DNA from: Antedon mediterranea
Taxonomy: Eukaryota > Echinodermata > Crinoidea > Comatulida > Antedonidae
Direction of reading: 5' to 3'
Assembly: GCF_964355755.1 (NCBI RefSeq)
Contig: NC_092675.1
Location: 19,732,912 to 19,796,911, forward strand
Length of the DNA stretch: 64,000 nucleotides
The notes under the pieces were generated by a model. The model did no database searches. It saw only the letters and a program-made list of their open reading frames with translations, and was not told the DNA's origin. Shown in pieces: positions 53,101-64,000 of this stretch; the first letter of the stretch is position 1, and the number at the start of each line of letters is the position of its first letter. The translations under genes and the position numbers were made by a program.

Positions 53101-53590
53101 CTTCAGAGTCGATTGAGGTTGCGACTTTAGACCCATACTCCAGCAGAATACAAACGTTGACAATCGCCTTCTATGTCTACCCGTACCAGAGTTCGATGGG
53201 CGATATTGTTGGATTATTCGAAAAAGGAACCAGTCTACGAATACAACAAACGTATTCAAATGGCAATCTATATCAATCTGAGGTAACTGTATTCTATGGA
53301 AATCAGGAACTGACTAGAGCTCATGTTCTATTGCCTGAAGTCTGGACATTTCTTACTCTGACTTTCGATGGAATCAATGAAAACGTCAAACTCTGGAGGA
53401 ATGGAGAGATTGCAAGTATTGGTTATACACAACGTACGCATTTAGATTTCTATTTCAATGAGACAACAATCAAAATTGGACATGATGGCTCCGAGGCACA
53501 AGCTAACGTGGCGATGTTTCAAATTTATGATAGAGTACTTGACGAATCCGAGATCAAAGCAGTACGAGATCGTTCTACTAATGGTAATAA
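50143..53590 (+). repeat. Truncated tandem unit 7 (right end of the array)
   Basis: Homologous to the first 3.4 kb of the other units: inverted-repeat element 50174-50423, LINE tail from 50967, and gene exons 1-5. Near-identity stops at about 53590, a few bases into intron 5. Beyond that point exon 6 is recognisable but about 5% different, and nothing of the remaining 4.2 kb of the unit is present. Confidence 0.85.
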
Positions 53591-53977
53591 ATATTATGTT
53601 CTTAAATAAAGTAAAAAGTGAATTTTTTTTATATCTGCACCGACAATAAATGACTATTGAGTTTTAAGCGCAGAGCTCTTATCTTCTGTGGGTGATATCG
53701 TTCCCGGGCAATTAGTATATTTCAATTTTGTTATATTTCAGGTCAAGACGGTCTTTACGAGAGCCTGTTAACATTAGCAGACTTTCAGGGCAAAATTCTA
53801 TATACTGTATATTCTCGATCATTGGTTCATTGTGGTCAGATGTGCAAATCAAAATGCTGTAATGTGCTCAAGTTTACAATGGCTAATAACAGTTGCACCT
53901 TGTATTCAACTCAGCAACCTCAAGAAACATTTGCAGTAATTAACGGCGAACATTTCAGACATGTTAACGTAATCTAG
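50865..53977 (+). CDS. Secreted FTP-LamG-PAN lectin-like protein, copy 7 (chimeric 3' end)
   Basis: Exons 50865-50919, 51508-51618, 52300-52386, 52506-52736, 52972-53583 and 53742-53977; 443 open codons ending in TAG instead of TAA. Exons 1-5 differ from the majority protein only by D36N and G220R. Exon 6 carries T373S, H386Y, I399M, D406N, F408L, H426Q and Y437F while keeping all PAN cysteines. Intron 5 is shorter (158 against 186 bp) and barely alignable. This looks like the founder copy, or a hybrid whose first five exons were homogenised with the array. Its stop is about 500 bp from that of the convergent RasGEF gene. Confidence 0.85.
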
Positions 53978-54482
<505 letters not shown>

Positions 54483-57400
54483 TCACGTATCGTCTAATAC
54501 CCTCGACTGTCTGTATAGTTCGTCACCAGATATATACGGCTTTGTCAGTAAAAACTTCCTTATCATAGGATTAGCATCCATATCATACTGAACAGCAGCA
54601 CACTGAAATAAGAAAAGAGTTCTGTTCACCTGATCTCTTGTAACATCTTCAGAACCAATGCGAATACTTGATTCACAAGGTGAAGAGAGCTTTGTTTCAG
54701 TTACTTTGTGTTTTTGCGTTTTGATGAAATTGAAGAGATTTCCCCAGTCCAGAAGTTCTTCATCCATCCAACTACCTGCTCTGGCTATTTTATTTTGAGC
54801 TTTGTATTCAGAACCTAATCGTTGTGCATATTCTAAGATTAGTTTCTGTATATGCTTCCGTCTTTCAGGAGATACTGACGAACATACCTCCTCACGTGAA
54901 TGACATTCTCTTACGTCAGTATCTTCTACCGAATGCGTTCCCGAACGCGTTATTGGCAATCGTAACGCCCGCCAGGCAGACGCAAAGGAATGCATGGCAT
55001 CTTCTGCTAAATTTGTACTTGATCTAGAATTATCTGCTTGTTCTTCTGTAACTAACATAACTGGTTCTTTATAAGGACTCACTGCTGATGAGTTTAACCT
55101 TTTGACATGAGCGTCGATTAAAGTCTCATCGAATTCAAATTCAGATGCAATTACATCTTGTAAGATTGTGCCAATAAATGGTATACAATGTGAAGTGTTT
55201 GCGATTCTCATTGCTTGGCGGAATGACGTGTATCCATCTGCATCAGTTGAAAATTCTTCAAGTTCACTAAATTTTCTGCAAGGAAATGCCATGAAAATGA
55301 CTTTAATTCTATCATATATATTGCGCTAATTTGATATTTTGTGCGCGTAAATTGCGTTACTAAGATTGTGGCGTTATAAAACCGTGTTATGGCGAAAAAG
55401 GTACCGTAAAGGAAAAATATCTGGTCTTCTGTTGATCAATTATTTCATCGACTATATAAACAATTGATAACAAATTACGTACAGTACCTGAATTTCTCAG
55501 GATATTCTTCTTCAAGATTTCTCCAAGTTCCATACAGACGATAAATTGGTATGATTTGTAACGCAGCCAGACACGTGCGCAACGAGTGATAGTTATTCAA
55601 CAGTTGACACTCGCAAGCAATCTTTGACGATATTTCAAAAAACTGTTATTTAGCACGGCAGTATTGTAAATTACAAAACTCTCATAAAGCCTAAACATAA
55701 TGTTATTAAAATCGTAGTTCTGAGTATAAAGATAAATTACAATTGGTATCCCTTAAGCCCGGCGCACACTAGAGCTTTCGGCTGAGCCAACTGGCACGAG
55801 TAACACTTGGCTCACTAAAAAAATTGCCGCAAACTATGTTCGCGTTCTATCGGACGCACACTAAACGCCTTCAGTACGCGATTTTCTGATTGGATAATTA
55901 CTACGCTATACAGCACGCGCTGAAATATCATAATAAATCAGAACATGTCATGCGCAGTGGAATTTTTTAGTGAGCAGGAAGCTCACGTTCGGCGCACACT
56001 TGAGGAAAATGGCACGCGTGCCAAAAAATATTAAACACGATAGATATTTTCCTCAGCGGCACGCGTGGCCGATTCCTCACGAAATTCCCGGCGCACACTG
56101 TGAGGCAAGTGTTACTCGTGGCAGTTGGCTCAGCCGGAAGCTCTAGTGTGCGCCGGGCTTTATAAAGAGTGCTAGATTCTCCACTGTATGAAAATAAAGT
56201 AAATAATAGAAAATATGGAAGAAGATTAAGAATGAACGAAAAGGCGATGGCGACAGAGATAAAACCTGATAGGTTTCAACTGCATTGCAAAAAAATTATC
56301 ATATTAACGACACTTAAGTGTATACTTACATCAATGATATTTGCGACTCGTTCTGTCCTTGAGTTAATGCACGTCTCTTTTATTATTTCAGATGCTAATA
56401 ATCCCACAATTCTCATTGCTATATCCAAGATTGCTAATACATGTTTAGCATGTACCTCCTGAAAAGTGCAAATATTTCGAATCATACTATTTTGAAACAA
56501 ATTACGAAATGGTCAGACTACACCCAACATGAATCACAATTCTCAATTGCATGGATTTGTCTGCGAATGTTAAATCTTAAATGAAAGTTTTATGTAGCTG
56601 GTTATTGTATGAGAATAAAAGTACTGACCTTTTCGTTCTTTTGCCAAGCGCAATTGGCAAGTTCCGACTCGTGCAGTCTCAATAGCATTTCCATGTCTAT
56701 CAGTGTTAACTCTTTGGCGATATCTGCTGGATCGACGTAGCCTATTGATTCCAATTCATTGCTTTGACTGGAACTAGCGTCGTCGTCGTTTTGATGTTTG
56801 CTCGAACCGATTATACTCATTCGACGTGTGCCTGCTAACAATTTATGTAGCTTGTTTGGCTTTCGGGTTGTTTGTTCTTTTTTCCTCGACGTTTCATATT
56901 CCATTCTGTTGTCATTGATTCCTTAACAGGTTATAAGTGAAATAAGAAAGATCACTTAGAAAGAATGTAGCTTCATCATACACTCAGAAACATACATAAA
57001 TAATAATAGTACAAAGAAAAAAAAAAGAATTAACGAAGTTCAATGAGACCACAATCTACAAAAGAACTCTAATCGAAACCCAGAACGTAACGTACCGGTA
57101 AATCAAGCACATACAATCAGTCAACTAACCTGAAATGTTGATAGATGACGCTACATTTAGATTTCTGTAAAAGTGTTTAAATATTGTATGATAATTTTCA
57201 AACAAACTATTTTGACACTAACTTAATAATAAACTACAGTAGAACCTCTTTTTGGTACTCTTTTGGAAATATTGTTTTATCACTAAAAAGCCCCATGGAC
57301 ATCTTTCCTTGACACCAATGGCCACCCCTATTAGAAACGTGTTGGGTCTGGAAGGATTGTACTAAACAAGAAACTGTTTTTACCTTTCGTTTGTTATCAA

Positions 57401-59114
57401 CTTCTGTTTCATTTGCTTGTTTTGTCGTATCGTGTATATAACATCGTTAAATTCGTTTCTTTTCCGTTCAATCTGGTTGTATAAGTCAATTTGTTTGTCA
57501 TCCAAAAGCATCACGTGACCATTAACAAGAAATGCCCTTGTATTATCATCTTCACTCACTACAAACAAGAAAAGTTGATTGCTATTGCGATATTTCTGGT
57601 TTTTTTTATAGAATTATAATTAATTAATTATTGAATCGAAACAAAGACATATATGGTAATATATGGCTGATTGATCGAGTGAATAAAATATGTTTATTAC
57701 CAGAAACAATTATAGTTTCATTTCTGAACTTACATAAATCTGCGTATGCTAATCCTTGACGGTGTACTTTTTTAGCCGCATACAGCGAGTCTTCTAGAAA
57801 ACCTGCTTCTCCGTCTAGTCGATCTGGTAACGAGATGGACTTCGGGATCACACATCTTTTTTCTTCGAAACTGTTAGTTAATGAAATTGAAGCGATAGAT
57901 TTAATTAACTTAATTGTTTTCAAGTTCTGATGGAAGTTAACTTAACCAAAGAGGCCAATTGATCGTAAATGTGGTGGGCAATATGTGCCTTTGGATATCA
58001 ATTGACCCAGCCTACCTGAGCTATTTGGTTTTGCCCGGATGGTGTCTATGGGGCAATATGGTTCAATAGGAGGTTTTAGCATGGGACATTGGTCTGGTGG
58101 AGGTCTCATGGACTTGTCAAATGGGTAGCATGAACAAGCAGAATACTTAAATATGGATTACATAATTCGAATATGATGCCTAGCGTGAAGAATCCAAAGT
58201 AAAAGAAGTTTGAACAACAGAAGCACATCTTACGTTAAATATCCTTCCATTTCTTCCAACATATGCAGTGCAGTTGTTGAGGCCATAGGTAGAGCTTGTG
58301 CATGTCCATGTCGCATTGTCAGAACGTTGAATAATCCAAACAGATTTCCTACGCTGAAGAGCACCTCGTTTCTATCCCTTGATAATGGTTGATTGTGACT
58401 GGACTCGAGTCGAGTAGTGCTAGTAGACATCCATAATTTATTCCATGTAGGCTCTGCAGTTGTACGACTTATATGGTTACTATTTTCTAAAGATGTATTT
58501 CTACTCTCAGTGCCATGAATTGTATTCTTAGCCTCTTGCTCCTGATGTGTTAATGATGAACTCTGGTCTTCAGTCAAATTGATATCTAGTTTCTGATATC
58601 CGATGTTTAAGCCTTGTGTGGAATCTCTTTTTGTCATAATTCCACCCATATCAGTTTCAAATCGATCATCAGGAGAGACTACAGTATTTTGTTTTTTTGT
58701 ATTCCGGCGATTAGTCTTTATATCTTGAATAATTGATAACCATTCCTGCCAAATACTTTCCGTATCACTTCTTTCTGCCAGTTCAAGGAGCCACGACTTA
58801 CCATTTTTTAGTTTTAGCTTTAACACTTTTCCATAAAAGGTTGAATCGAAGTGTGTCTTTGTAGATGGTGACAGTTTAACATATTTATTCGGAAACCAAT
58901 GTAACAATTCAATATAATCAAAATCAGAATCAGAAGTGTAATTGAAATTATCAGCAGTGTATCTTGCGATAATGATTCCAGATTCGCTAACTCCTACTCG
59001 AACCATTTCGATCGGCTCTCCGTCCATCTTTTCCATGACAAACTTACTTTCAACAAGTAATTTTTCGGCTAGACAAACATATTGTTTTTCCCACAGAAGA
59101 CTTTGAAGGTCCAT
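54483..59114 (-). CDS. RasGEF (CDC25-type) domain protein
   Basis: Seven exons on the minus strand: 59114-58234, 57870-57701, 57558-57384, 56905-56629, 56458-56330, 55642-55488 and 55275-54483. All junctions are GT-AG and the frame is kept, giving 859 residues. I chose the first in-frame ATG at 59114. Residues 470 to the end form a RasGEF catalytic domain: DIAKELTLID at 470-479, NNYHSLR at 560-566, PIYRLYGTW at 576-584, HCIPFIG at 625-631, NLFNFIKTQK near 775, and a closing ELYRQSR. The family loads GTP on Ras, Rap or Ral GTPases; which one is unknown. The first 140 or so residues look like a compact PH-like domain, perhaps GARIN/FAM71-like (low confidence). Residues 140-460 are polar, with no clear REM (RasGEF-N) domain. 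About 115 extra residues lie within the catalytic domain (about 640-770). Single copy here; its stop faces lectin copy 7. Confidence 0.8.
55756..56159. mobile_element. 404-bp inverted-repeat (MITE) element in RasGEF intron 5
   Basis: The left arm AGCCCGGCGCACACTAGAGC and the reverse complement of the right arm agree over about 60 bp with three or four differences. TTA is duplicated directly at both ends (55753-55755 and 56160-56162), the target size typical of PIF/Harbinger-type elements. There is no transposase frame, so it would be non-autonomous. A second inner inverted pair (GGCGCACACT words near 55990 and 56090) suggests a nested or compound structure. Confidence 0.8.
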
Positions 59115-59338
59115 TTCAGAACTCACTGTGACTATGACTTCTCACTTAATATAATCTGATTTCAGCCGAAGACCTTTTAATACGGCAAGGCTACATACAT
59201 TTCGGTCGAATCGCTACCACGTGAATGTATTTGAAAAGGCCGCGTGGCAATTTACGCACAGGATATTATCTAAACGGCGTATTTTCGAAGACGCACAAGT
59301 ACGCGCATTACACGTCGTCATTTTTACATTACGTCTTC
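59115..59338. promoter_or_regulatory. Upstream region of the RasGEF gene
   Basis: About 220 bp between the RasGEF start codon and the next repeat element. It contains a CACGTG E-box at 59218-59223 and several CG-rich words. No TATA box is evident. The promoter role is inferred from position only. Confidence 0.3.
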
Positions 59339-59558
59339 GGCCTTGTTTCCGCAGCCATAGCACAAATTATCGGTTAATTTTTAACCAATAGCATAAATTA
59401 TAAAGTGCGCATCATCAGACATTAACGAACAACCAAATGTCCAATCACAACACATCGATTTATCCTTCAGGTCAAAGGTTAAAAATGGTTGCATGCATAT
59501 GAGATCAATCATGGAGGTATAAAAATACCTCCATGGATCGATTAATTTTTGGCTGGCG
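59339..59558. mobile_element. Second member of the 250-bp inverted-repeat family
   Basis: Begins GGCCTTGTTTCCGCAGCC and ends near ATCGATTAATTTTTGGCTGG. Internal words (GTGCGCAT, AGGTCAAAGGTTAAAAA) match the reverse complement of the element upstream of each lectin gene, so it lies in the opposite orientation. Its right end lacks the outermost bases. It contains a perfect hairpin at 59510-59535 (CATGGAGGTAT and ATACCTCCATG around AAAA). Confidence 0.65.
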
Positions 59559-59800
59559 TATATAATTATATAATTTTGAAACTCTAGTGTTTTGGAAGAT
59601 GTTCTAGGCAATAGCGCAGTGATTTTTTTTTTTAAGTGGCCAAATACCGACTGTTTCAAATAATGTAGTTAGATAACATATTATGTAATTCAGCGTCATT
59701 ATTTAAAAAATATACAAAAACTTCAAAAGATTGCCAAATGTCAACTGTTTAAAATACAGTATGTATTGGGGTAACATGCGCAGACTATTATTTTTGCAAA
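59559..59800. other. AT-rich spacer before the satellite
   Basis: No gene is seen. Degenerate satellite words (GTAACATGCGCAGAC near 59771) appear towards its end, marking the fading edge of the satellite. Confidence 0.4.
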
Positions 59801-60795
59801 ATCACCCAAATTTATCGAAAAATAAAAAGGTCAAAAATTGGCAATTTTTTGAACAAAATCCCTGTACTATATATAGTATAGGGAAATTTTTGAAAAATGG
59901 CCGATTTTCGACCCTTTTATTTTTTGACATAAATGGTTACTATTGCATAATAAACATGCGCAGAGACTAATAATGGGTTCTGCGCATGTCAATTGTGCTG
60001 TAACCAGTTTTGACATTTAATGGTTACTATAGCATAATAAACATTCGCAGAGTCGACTAATGGGTTTTGCGCATGTTAATTGTGCTATAGTAACCAGTTT
60101 TATCGAAAAATAAAAAGGTCGAAAATTGGCCATTATTTGAAAAATCCCTGTACTAAAGTACAGGGAAATTTTCGAAAAATAGCCGATTTTCAACCCTTTT
60201 ATTTTTTGACATAAATGGTTACTATTGCATAATAAACATGCGCAGAGACGAATAATGGGTTCTGCGCATGTCAATTGTGCTATAGTAAACAGTTTTGACA
60301 TAAATGGTTACTATAGCATAATAAACATGCGCAGAAACGAATAATGGGTTCTGCGCATGTCAATTGTGCTATAGTAACCAGTTTTATCGAAAAATAAAAA
60401 GGTCGAAAATTGGCAATTTTTTTGAAAAAATCCCTGTACTATATAGTAAAGGGAAATATTCGAAAAATGGCCGATTTTCAACGCTTTTATTTTTTGACAT
60501 AAAGGGTTACTATTGCATAATAAACATGCACAGAGACGAATAATGGGTTCTGCGCATGTCAATTGTGCTATAGTAACCAGTTTTGACATAAATGGTTACT
60601 ATAGCATAATAAACATGCGCAGAGTCGACTAATGGGTTCTGCGCATGTTAATTGTGCTATAGTAACCAGTTTTATCGAAAAATAAAAAGGTCAAAAATTG
60701 GCCATTTTTGGAAAAAATCCCTGTACTAGTACAGGGAAATATTCAAAAAATGGCCGATTTTCGACCTTTTTATTTTTTGGCATAATTGGTTACTA
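59800..60795. repeat. Hairpin satellite, first block (one B and two A modules per period)
   Basis: Two modules alternate, each an inverted repeat. Module A (about 89 bp) has arms GGTTACTATAGC / GCTATAGTAACC and CATGCGCAGA / TCTGCGCATG. Module B (about 110 bp) has arms AAAAAGGTCGAAAATTGGCC / GGCCGATTTTCGACC with CCCTGTAC / GTACAGGG near the centre. The B start (TATCGAAAAAT) recurs at 59813, 60101, 60385 and 60673, a period of 284-288 bp made of B-A-A. Frames on the minus strand are translations of the repeat. Confidence 0.85.
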
Positions 60796-62897
60796 CGAAT
60801 ACGAATACGAATAGAACTTTATTGCAATCAAACGAAAGATTGAAGTTTAACAGAAGCGTTTCACTCAGAACAATAAAATGCAATATAAAAATATAAAAGA
60901 CATTTAGAAAGGTAGAACATACAATCAAAATATTAAAACAAAATTACAATTAAATATCACTTATTATAAAAACAATAAATATATATTCAAAATGTTAAAA
61001 ACACGTTTAACTGAAAACATCAGAATATAGATATAGGCCTGCATTATAAAAATTTAAAAGTTTTAAAAATTTTTACAAATTTAAAAAATGTTAAAAACTA
61101 CAAAAATTGTCAATAATATTTACACACAATGGTACGGAAGGTCACGGAAACATAACACTAAATGTTTACCATTTTTGGAATAGACCGGGATTAATAATAA
61201 ACGTTTTTGAACGGTTAGTTTTAACTCTAGGGATACAGAACTCACGGAGTGTTCTAACATTATAAGCAGCAGAAGGAGCCTCCGGTAACAAATGATTCAG
61301 TCTGTGACTGGGGTCTTTGATTTTAACGAAAAAATCCTTGCACAGTCGAACACGGCGGTCTTCTAAGGTAGAAAAAACAAGGAAGCTGCGGGCATCGGAA
61401 TAAGTAGCATGCGGAAAAATACATTTAAAGGCCCTTCTCTGAATTTGTTCAAGTTGTTGACTCTGTTACTTCGTAATATTTGATCCCCAAACTGGGGCCG
61501 CATATTCTAATATTGGTCTAATGATACTAGTATAAAATTGGACAAGTGCGGGGGCATCTAGGCCTGCCCTCCGCACCTGTTTGAGAAAGTACATTCTAGA
61601 ATTACATTTACTAATCATTTTGTCAATATGAGGTTGCCATGACAAATTATGAGAAATAATTACACCAAGGAGTTTAAATTCGCCAACACGTTCCAGATTA
61701 CAATCTCCAACATGAAGTGGCTCAAAAGCAGTCTTTGACCTTTTACAACTAATTCTCATCTCTTTCGTTTTCTTAATATTAAGGGACATATTGTTATCCT
61801 TAGCCCACTGGACAATTTTGTCAAGAGTGGTTTGGAGTACAGTTGTCCCATCTTTGCCGACGCGTTCATGGATGGAGGTGTCGTCCATGTATTTCATGCA
61901 CGGCACCCCATCCAGAAGATCGTCGACAAAGATAATAAACAACATGGGCCCCAACCAGGATCCCTGGGGGATACCGCCCTTAACGACTGCCCAAGGGGAC
62001 AATTCATCGCCTAGTTTAACACGTTGTTTTCTATCACATAGAAAAGCATAGATCCAAGAGATTAGATGGTCTTCGACCCCTAAATTATACAACTTATCAA
62101 TTAATATATTATGGTCAATTAAATCATAAGCCTTTTTGAAATCAAGCAATAATAATCTCATTTCATCTCCTTGGTCAGTAGCAGTAAAGCATTCGGTTAA
62201 CAAATTTATAAGAGCGTCAGTGGTAGACACACTCTTAGAGCAACCAAATTGATTGAACTTGACTTTATCTTTAATTTGGACCCAAATCCCTTCAATAACT
62301 TTCATGGTGGTGGAAGTCAGCGAAATAGGACGCAAGTCATTCTCAAGAACCTTAGGTGGGTTAACCTTTGGAATGGGGATTATATCAGCTGACTTCCAAA
62401 GCATGGGGAGAACCCCTTCCCTTAAACTGGAGTTAACTATTGCACTTATTGGTTTGGAAAGGATATTGGCAAAATCACGTAGTACCCACGGAGGGATTCC
62501 GTCCGGGCCTGGGGCTTTATTACATTTTACAAATTTAAGCTTAGACTCAATTGTCTCTGGCGTGATAATTAAATGGGGTGGAACTACAATGTTACTATCA
62601 TTGGTTTTTGGTTCAAGGGGTTTGAACTCAGAAGTAAGGGACTGGAAAAAACCACTAACTTTCGTGGTAAGATCGTATAGGTTACCTTTACATAAGTCAT
62701 TAGCCATAGTTTTAAAGTACTTAGTACCCTTGCCGAGATTAAGAAATTGTTTAATACCCCTCCACCAAGATTTAGAATCGGACGAGAATAACTGGGCAAT
62801 ACTATTACGATAAAAATCACCTCTCAAAGATTTAGCCATTCGGTTAGATAAATTCTAAGTTTCTTATATTCGGCAGACATGGGGTCAATTGCAAAAG
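60796..62897 (-). mobile_element. 5'-truncated CR1-like LINE inserted in the satellite
   Basis: It interrupts an A module after GGTTACTA (60795); the module resumes at CTATTGCATAAT (62898), so CTA may be the target duplication. On the minus strand it holds part of a reverse transcriptase ORF, then a non-coding 3' region ending in ATTGCAATAAAG and TATTCG hexamer repeats (plus 60796 to about 60812). No endonuclease domain is present, consistent with 5' truncation. Clade assignment to the CR1/L2/Jockey group is from motif style only. Confidence 0.8.
61166..62872 (-). pseudogene. Degraded LINE reverse transcriptase ORF
   Basis: The main open part is 62839-61466 (457 codons). It has the reverse transcriptase core: NKAPGPDGIPPWVLR near residue 108, DLRPISLTS, LLLLDFKKAYDLIDH, GGIPQGSWLGPMLF and the catalytic YMDD. 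The protein continues in the same frame past a TAA at 61466-61468 through QLEQIQRRAFKCIF and on to a stop at 61166, so that TAA is a nonsense mutation or an end variant. Upstream, homologous-looking sequence (DPMSAEYKKLRIYLTE) lies in another frame just before 62839, indicating a frameshift. It is unlikely to make an active protein. Confidence 0.75.
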
Positions 62898-64000
62898 CTA
62901 TTGCATAATAAACATGCGCAGAGACTAATAATGGGTTCTGCGCATGTCAATTGTGCTATAGTAACCAGTTTTGACATAAATGGTTACTATAGCATAATAA
63001 ACATGCGCAGAGTCGACTAATGGGTTCTGCGCATGTTAATTGTGCTATAGTAACCAGTTTCATCGAAAAATAAAAAGGTCGAAAATTGGCCATTTTTGGA
63101 AAAAATCCCTGTACTAAAGTACAGGTAAATTTTCGAAAAATAGCCGATTTCCAACCCTTTTATTTGTTGACATAAATGGTTACTATAGCATAATAAACAT
63201 GCGCAGAGACGAATAATGGGTTCTGCGCATGTCAATTGTGCTATAGTAACCAGTTTTGACATAAATGGTTAGTATAGCATAATAAACATGCGCAGAGACG
63301 AATAATGGGTTCAGTGCATGTCAATTGTGCTATAGTAACCAGTTTTGACATAAATGGTTAATATAGCGTAACAAACATGCGCAGAGTCGACTAATGGGTT
63401 CTGCGCATGTTAATTGTGCTATAGTAACCAGTTTTATCGAAAAATAAAAAGGTCGAAAATTGGCAATTTTTTGAAAAAATCCCTGTACAGGTAAATTTTC
63501 GAAAAATAGCCGATTTCCAACCCTTTTATTTGTTGACATAAATGGTTACTATAGCATAATAAACATGCGCAGAGACGAATAATGGGTTCTGCGCATGTCA
63601 ATTGTGCTATAGTAACCAGTTTTGACATAAATGGTTAGTATAGCATAATAAACATGCGCAGAGACGAATAATGGGTTCAGTGCATGTCAATTGTGCTATA
63701 GTAACCAGTTTTGACATAAATGGTTAATATAGCATAACAAACATGCGCAGAGTCGAATAATGGGTTCTGCGCATGTCAATTGTGCTATAGTAACCAGTTT
63801 TATCGAAAAATAAAAAGGTCGAAAATTGGCAATTTTTGGAAAAAATCCCTGTACAGTGAAATATTCGAAAAATGGCCGATTTTCGACCCTTTTATTTTTT
63901 GACATAAATGGTTACTATTGCATAATAAACATGCGCAGAGACTAATAATGCGTTCTGCGTAGGTCAATTGTGCTATAGTAACCAGTTTTGACATAAATGG
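62898..64000. repeat. Hairpin satellite, second block (one B and three A modules per period)
   Basis: Same A and B modules as the first block, continuing to the end of the window. B starts at 63061, 63435 and 63801, giving periods of 374 and 366 bp, longer than in the first block because three A modules (89-bp steps, e.g. 63169, 63258, 63347) separate successive B modules. The array is open-ended at the window edge. Confidence 0.85.

Noticed and set aside
53458-53649. 63-codon plus frame overlapping exon 5 of copy 7
   Set aside because: Out-of-frame shadow of the exon running into intron 5.
55756-56159. Possible structured RNA gene in the RasGEF intron
   Set aside because: The long inverted repeat is flanked by a TTA duplication, which a transposable element explains better.
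60017-60589. Repeated minus-strand frames beginning MSKLVTIAQLT
   Set aside because: They are in-phase translations of the hairpin satellite and recur with each module.
61791-62813. Three plus-strand frames opposite the LINE reverse transcriptase
   Set aside because: Antisense shadows of the minus-strand reverse transcriptase ORF.
59800-64000. Possible CRISPR-like array
   Set aside because: Regular repeats are present, but there are no unique spacers; the intervening sequence is itself a repeated hairpin, in a eukaryotic context.

Overview
This is eukaryotic, AT-rich nuclear DNA from an animal. Genes have short GT-AG introns, and the window is full of LINE fragments, inverted-repeat (MITE-like) elements and a satellite. 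The main gene combines a fucolectin-type (FTP) domain, a LamG-like domain and a PAN/apple-like domain. With the recurrent TAGGCCTA-type motif, this suggests a marine deuterostome invertebrate, most likely an echinoderm; that assignment is inference.

Positions 1-467 are unique left flank, ending in an A-rich run and a perfect hairpin. Positions 468 to about 53590 are a head-to-tail array of six complete units (8277, 8277, 8205, 8516, 8206 and 8194 bp) plus a truncated seventh. Each complete unit carries one six-exon gene on the + strand for a predicted 443-residue secreted protein. All seven gene copies read open by eye. The rest of each unit is non-coding: a 250-bp inverted-repeat element upstream of the gene, a LINE tail in intron 1, a second LINE tail on the minus strand downstream, a roughly 141-bp tandem repeat, and an inverted-repeat element of about 1.2 kb. 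Homogeneity stops abruptly inside intron 5 of copy 7, whose last exon differs from the others at seven residues.

Positions 53978-54482 hold a (TA)60 tract between two convergent genes. Positions 54483-59114 (minus strand) are a seven-exon gene for a predicted 859-residue protein with a C-terminal RasGEF (CDC25-type) domain, preceded by a possible PH-like or GARIN-like domain. A 404-bp inverted-repeat element with a TTA duplication sits in its fifth intron.

After a second member of the upstream inverted-repeat family (59339-59558), the window ends in a satellite of two alternating hairpin modules (about 89 and 110 bp). A 5'-truncated, degraded CR1-like LINE (60796-62897) interrupts it. The seven lectin-like genes look like a recently amplified, concertedly evolving cluster. 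The RasGEF gene is a single-copy neighbour with no visible functional link to it.
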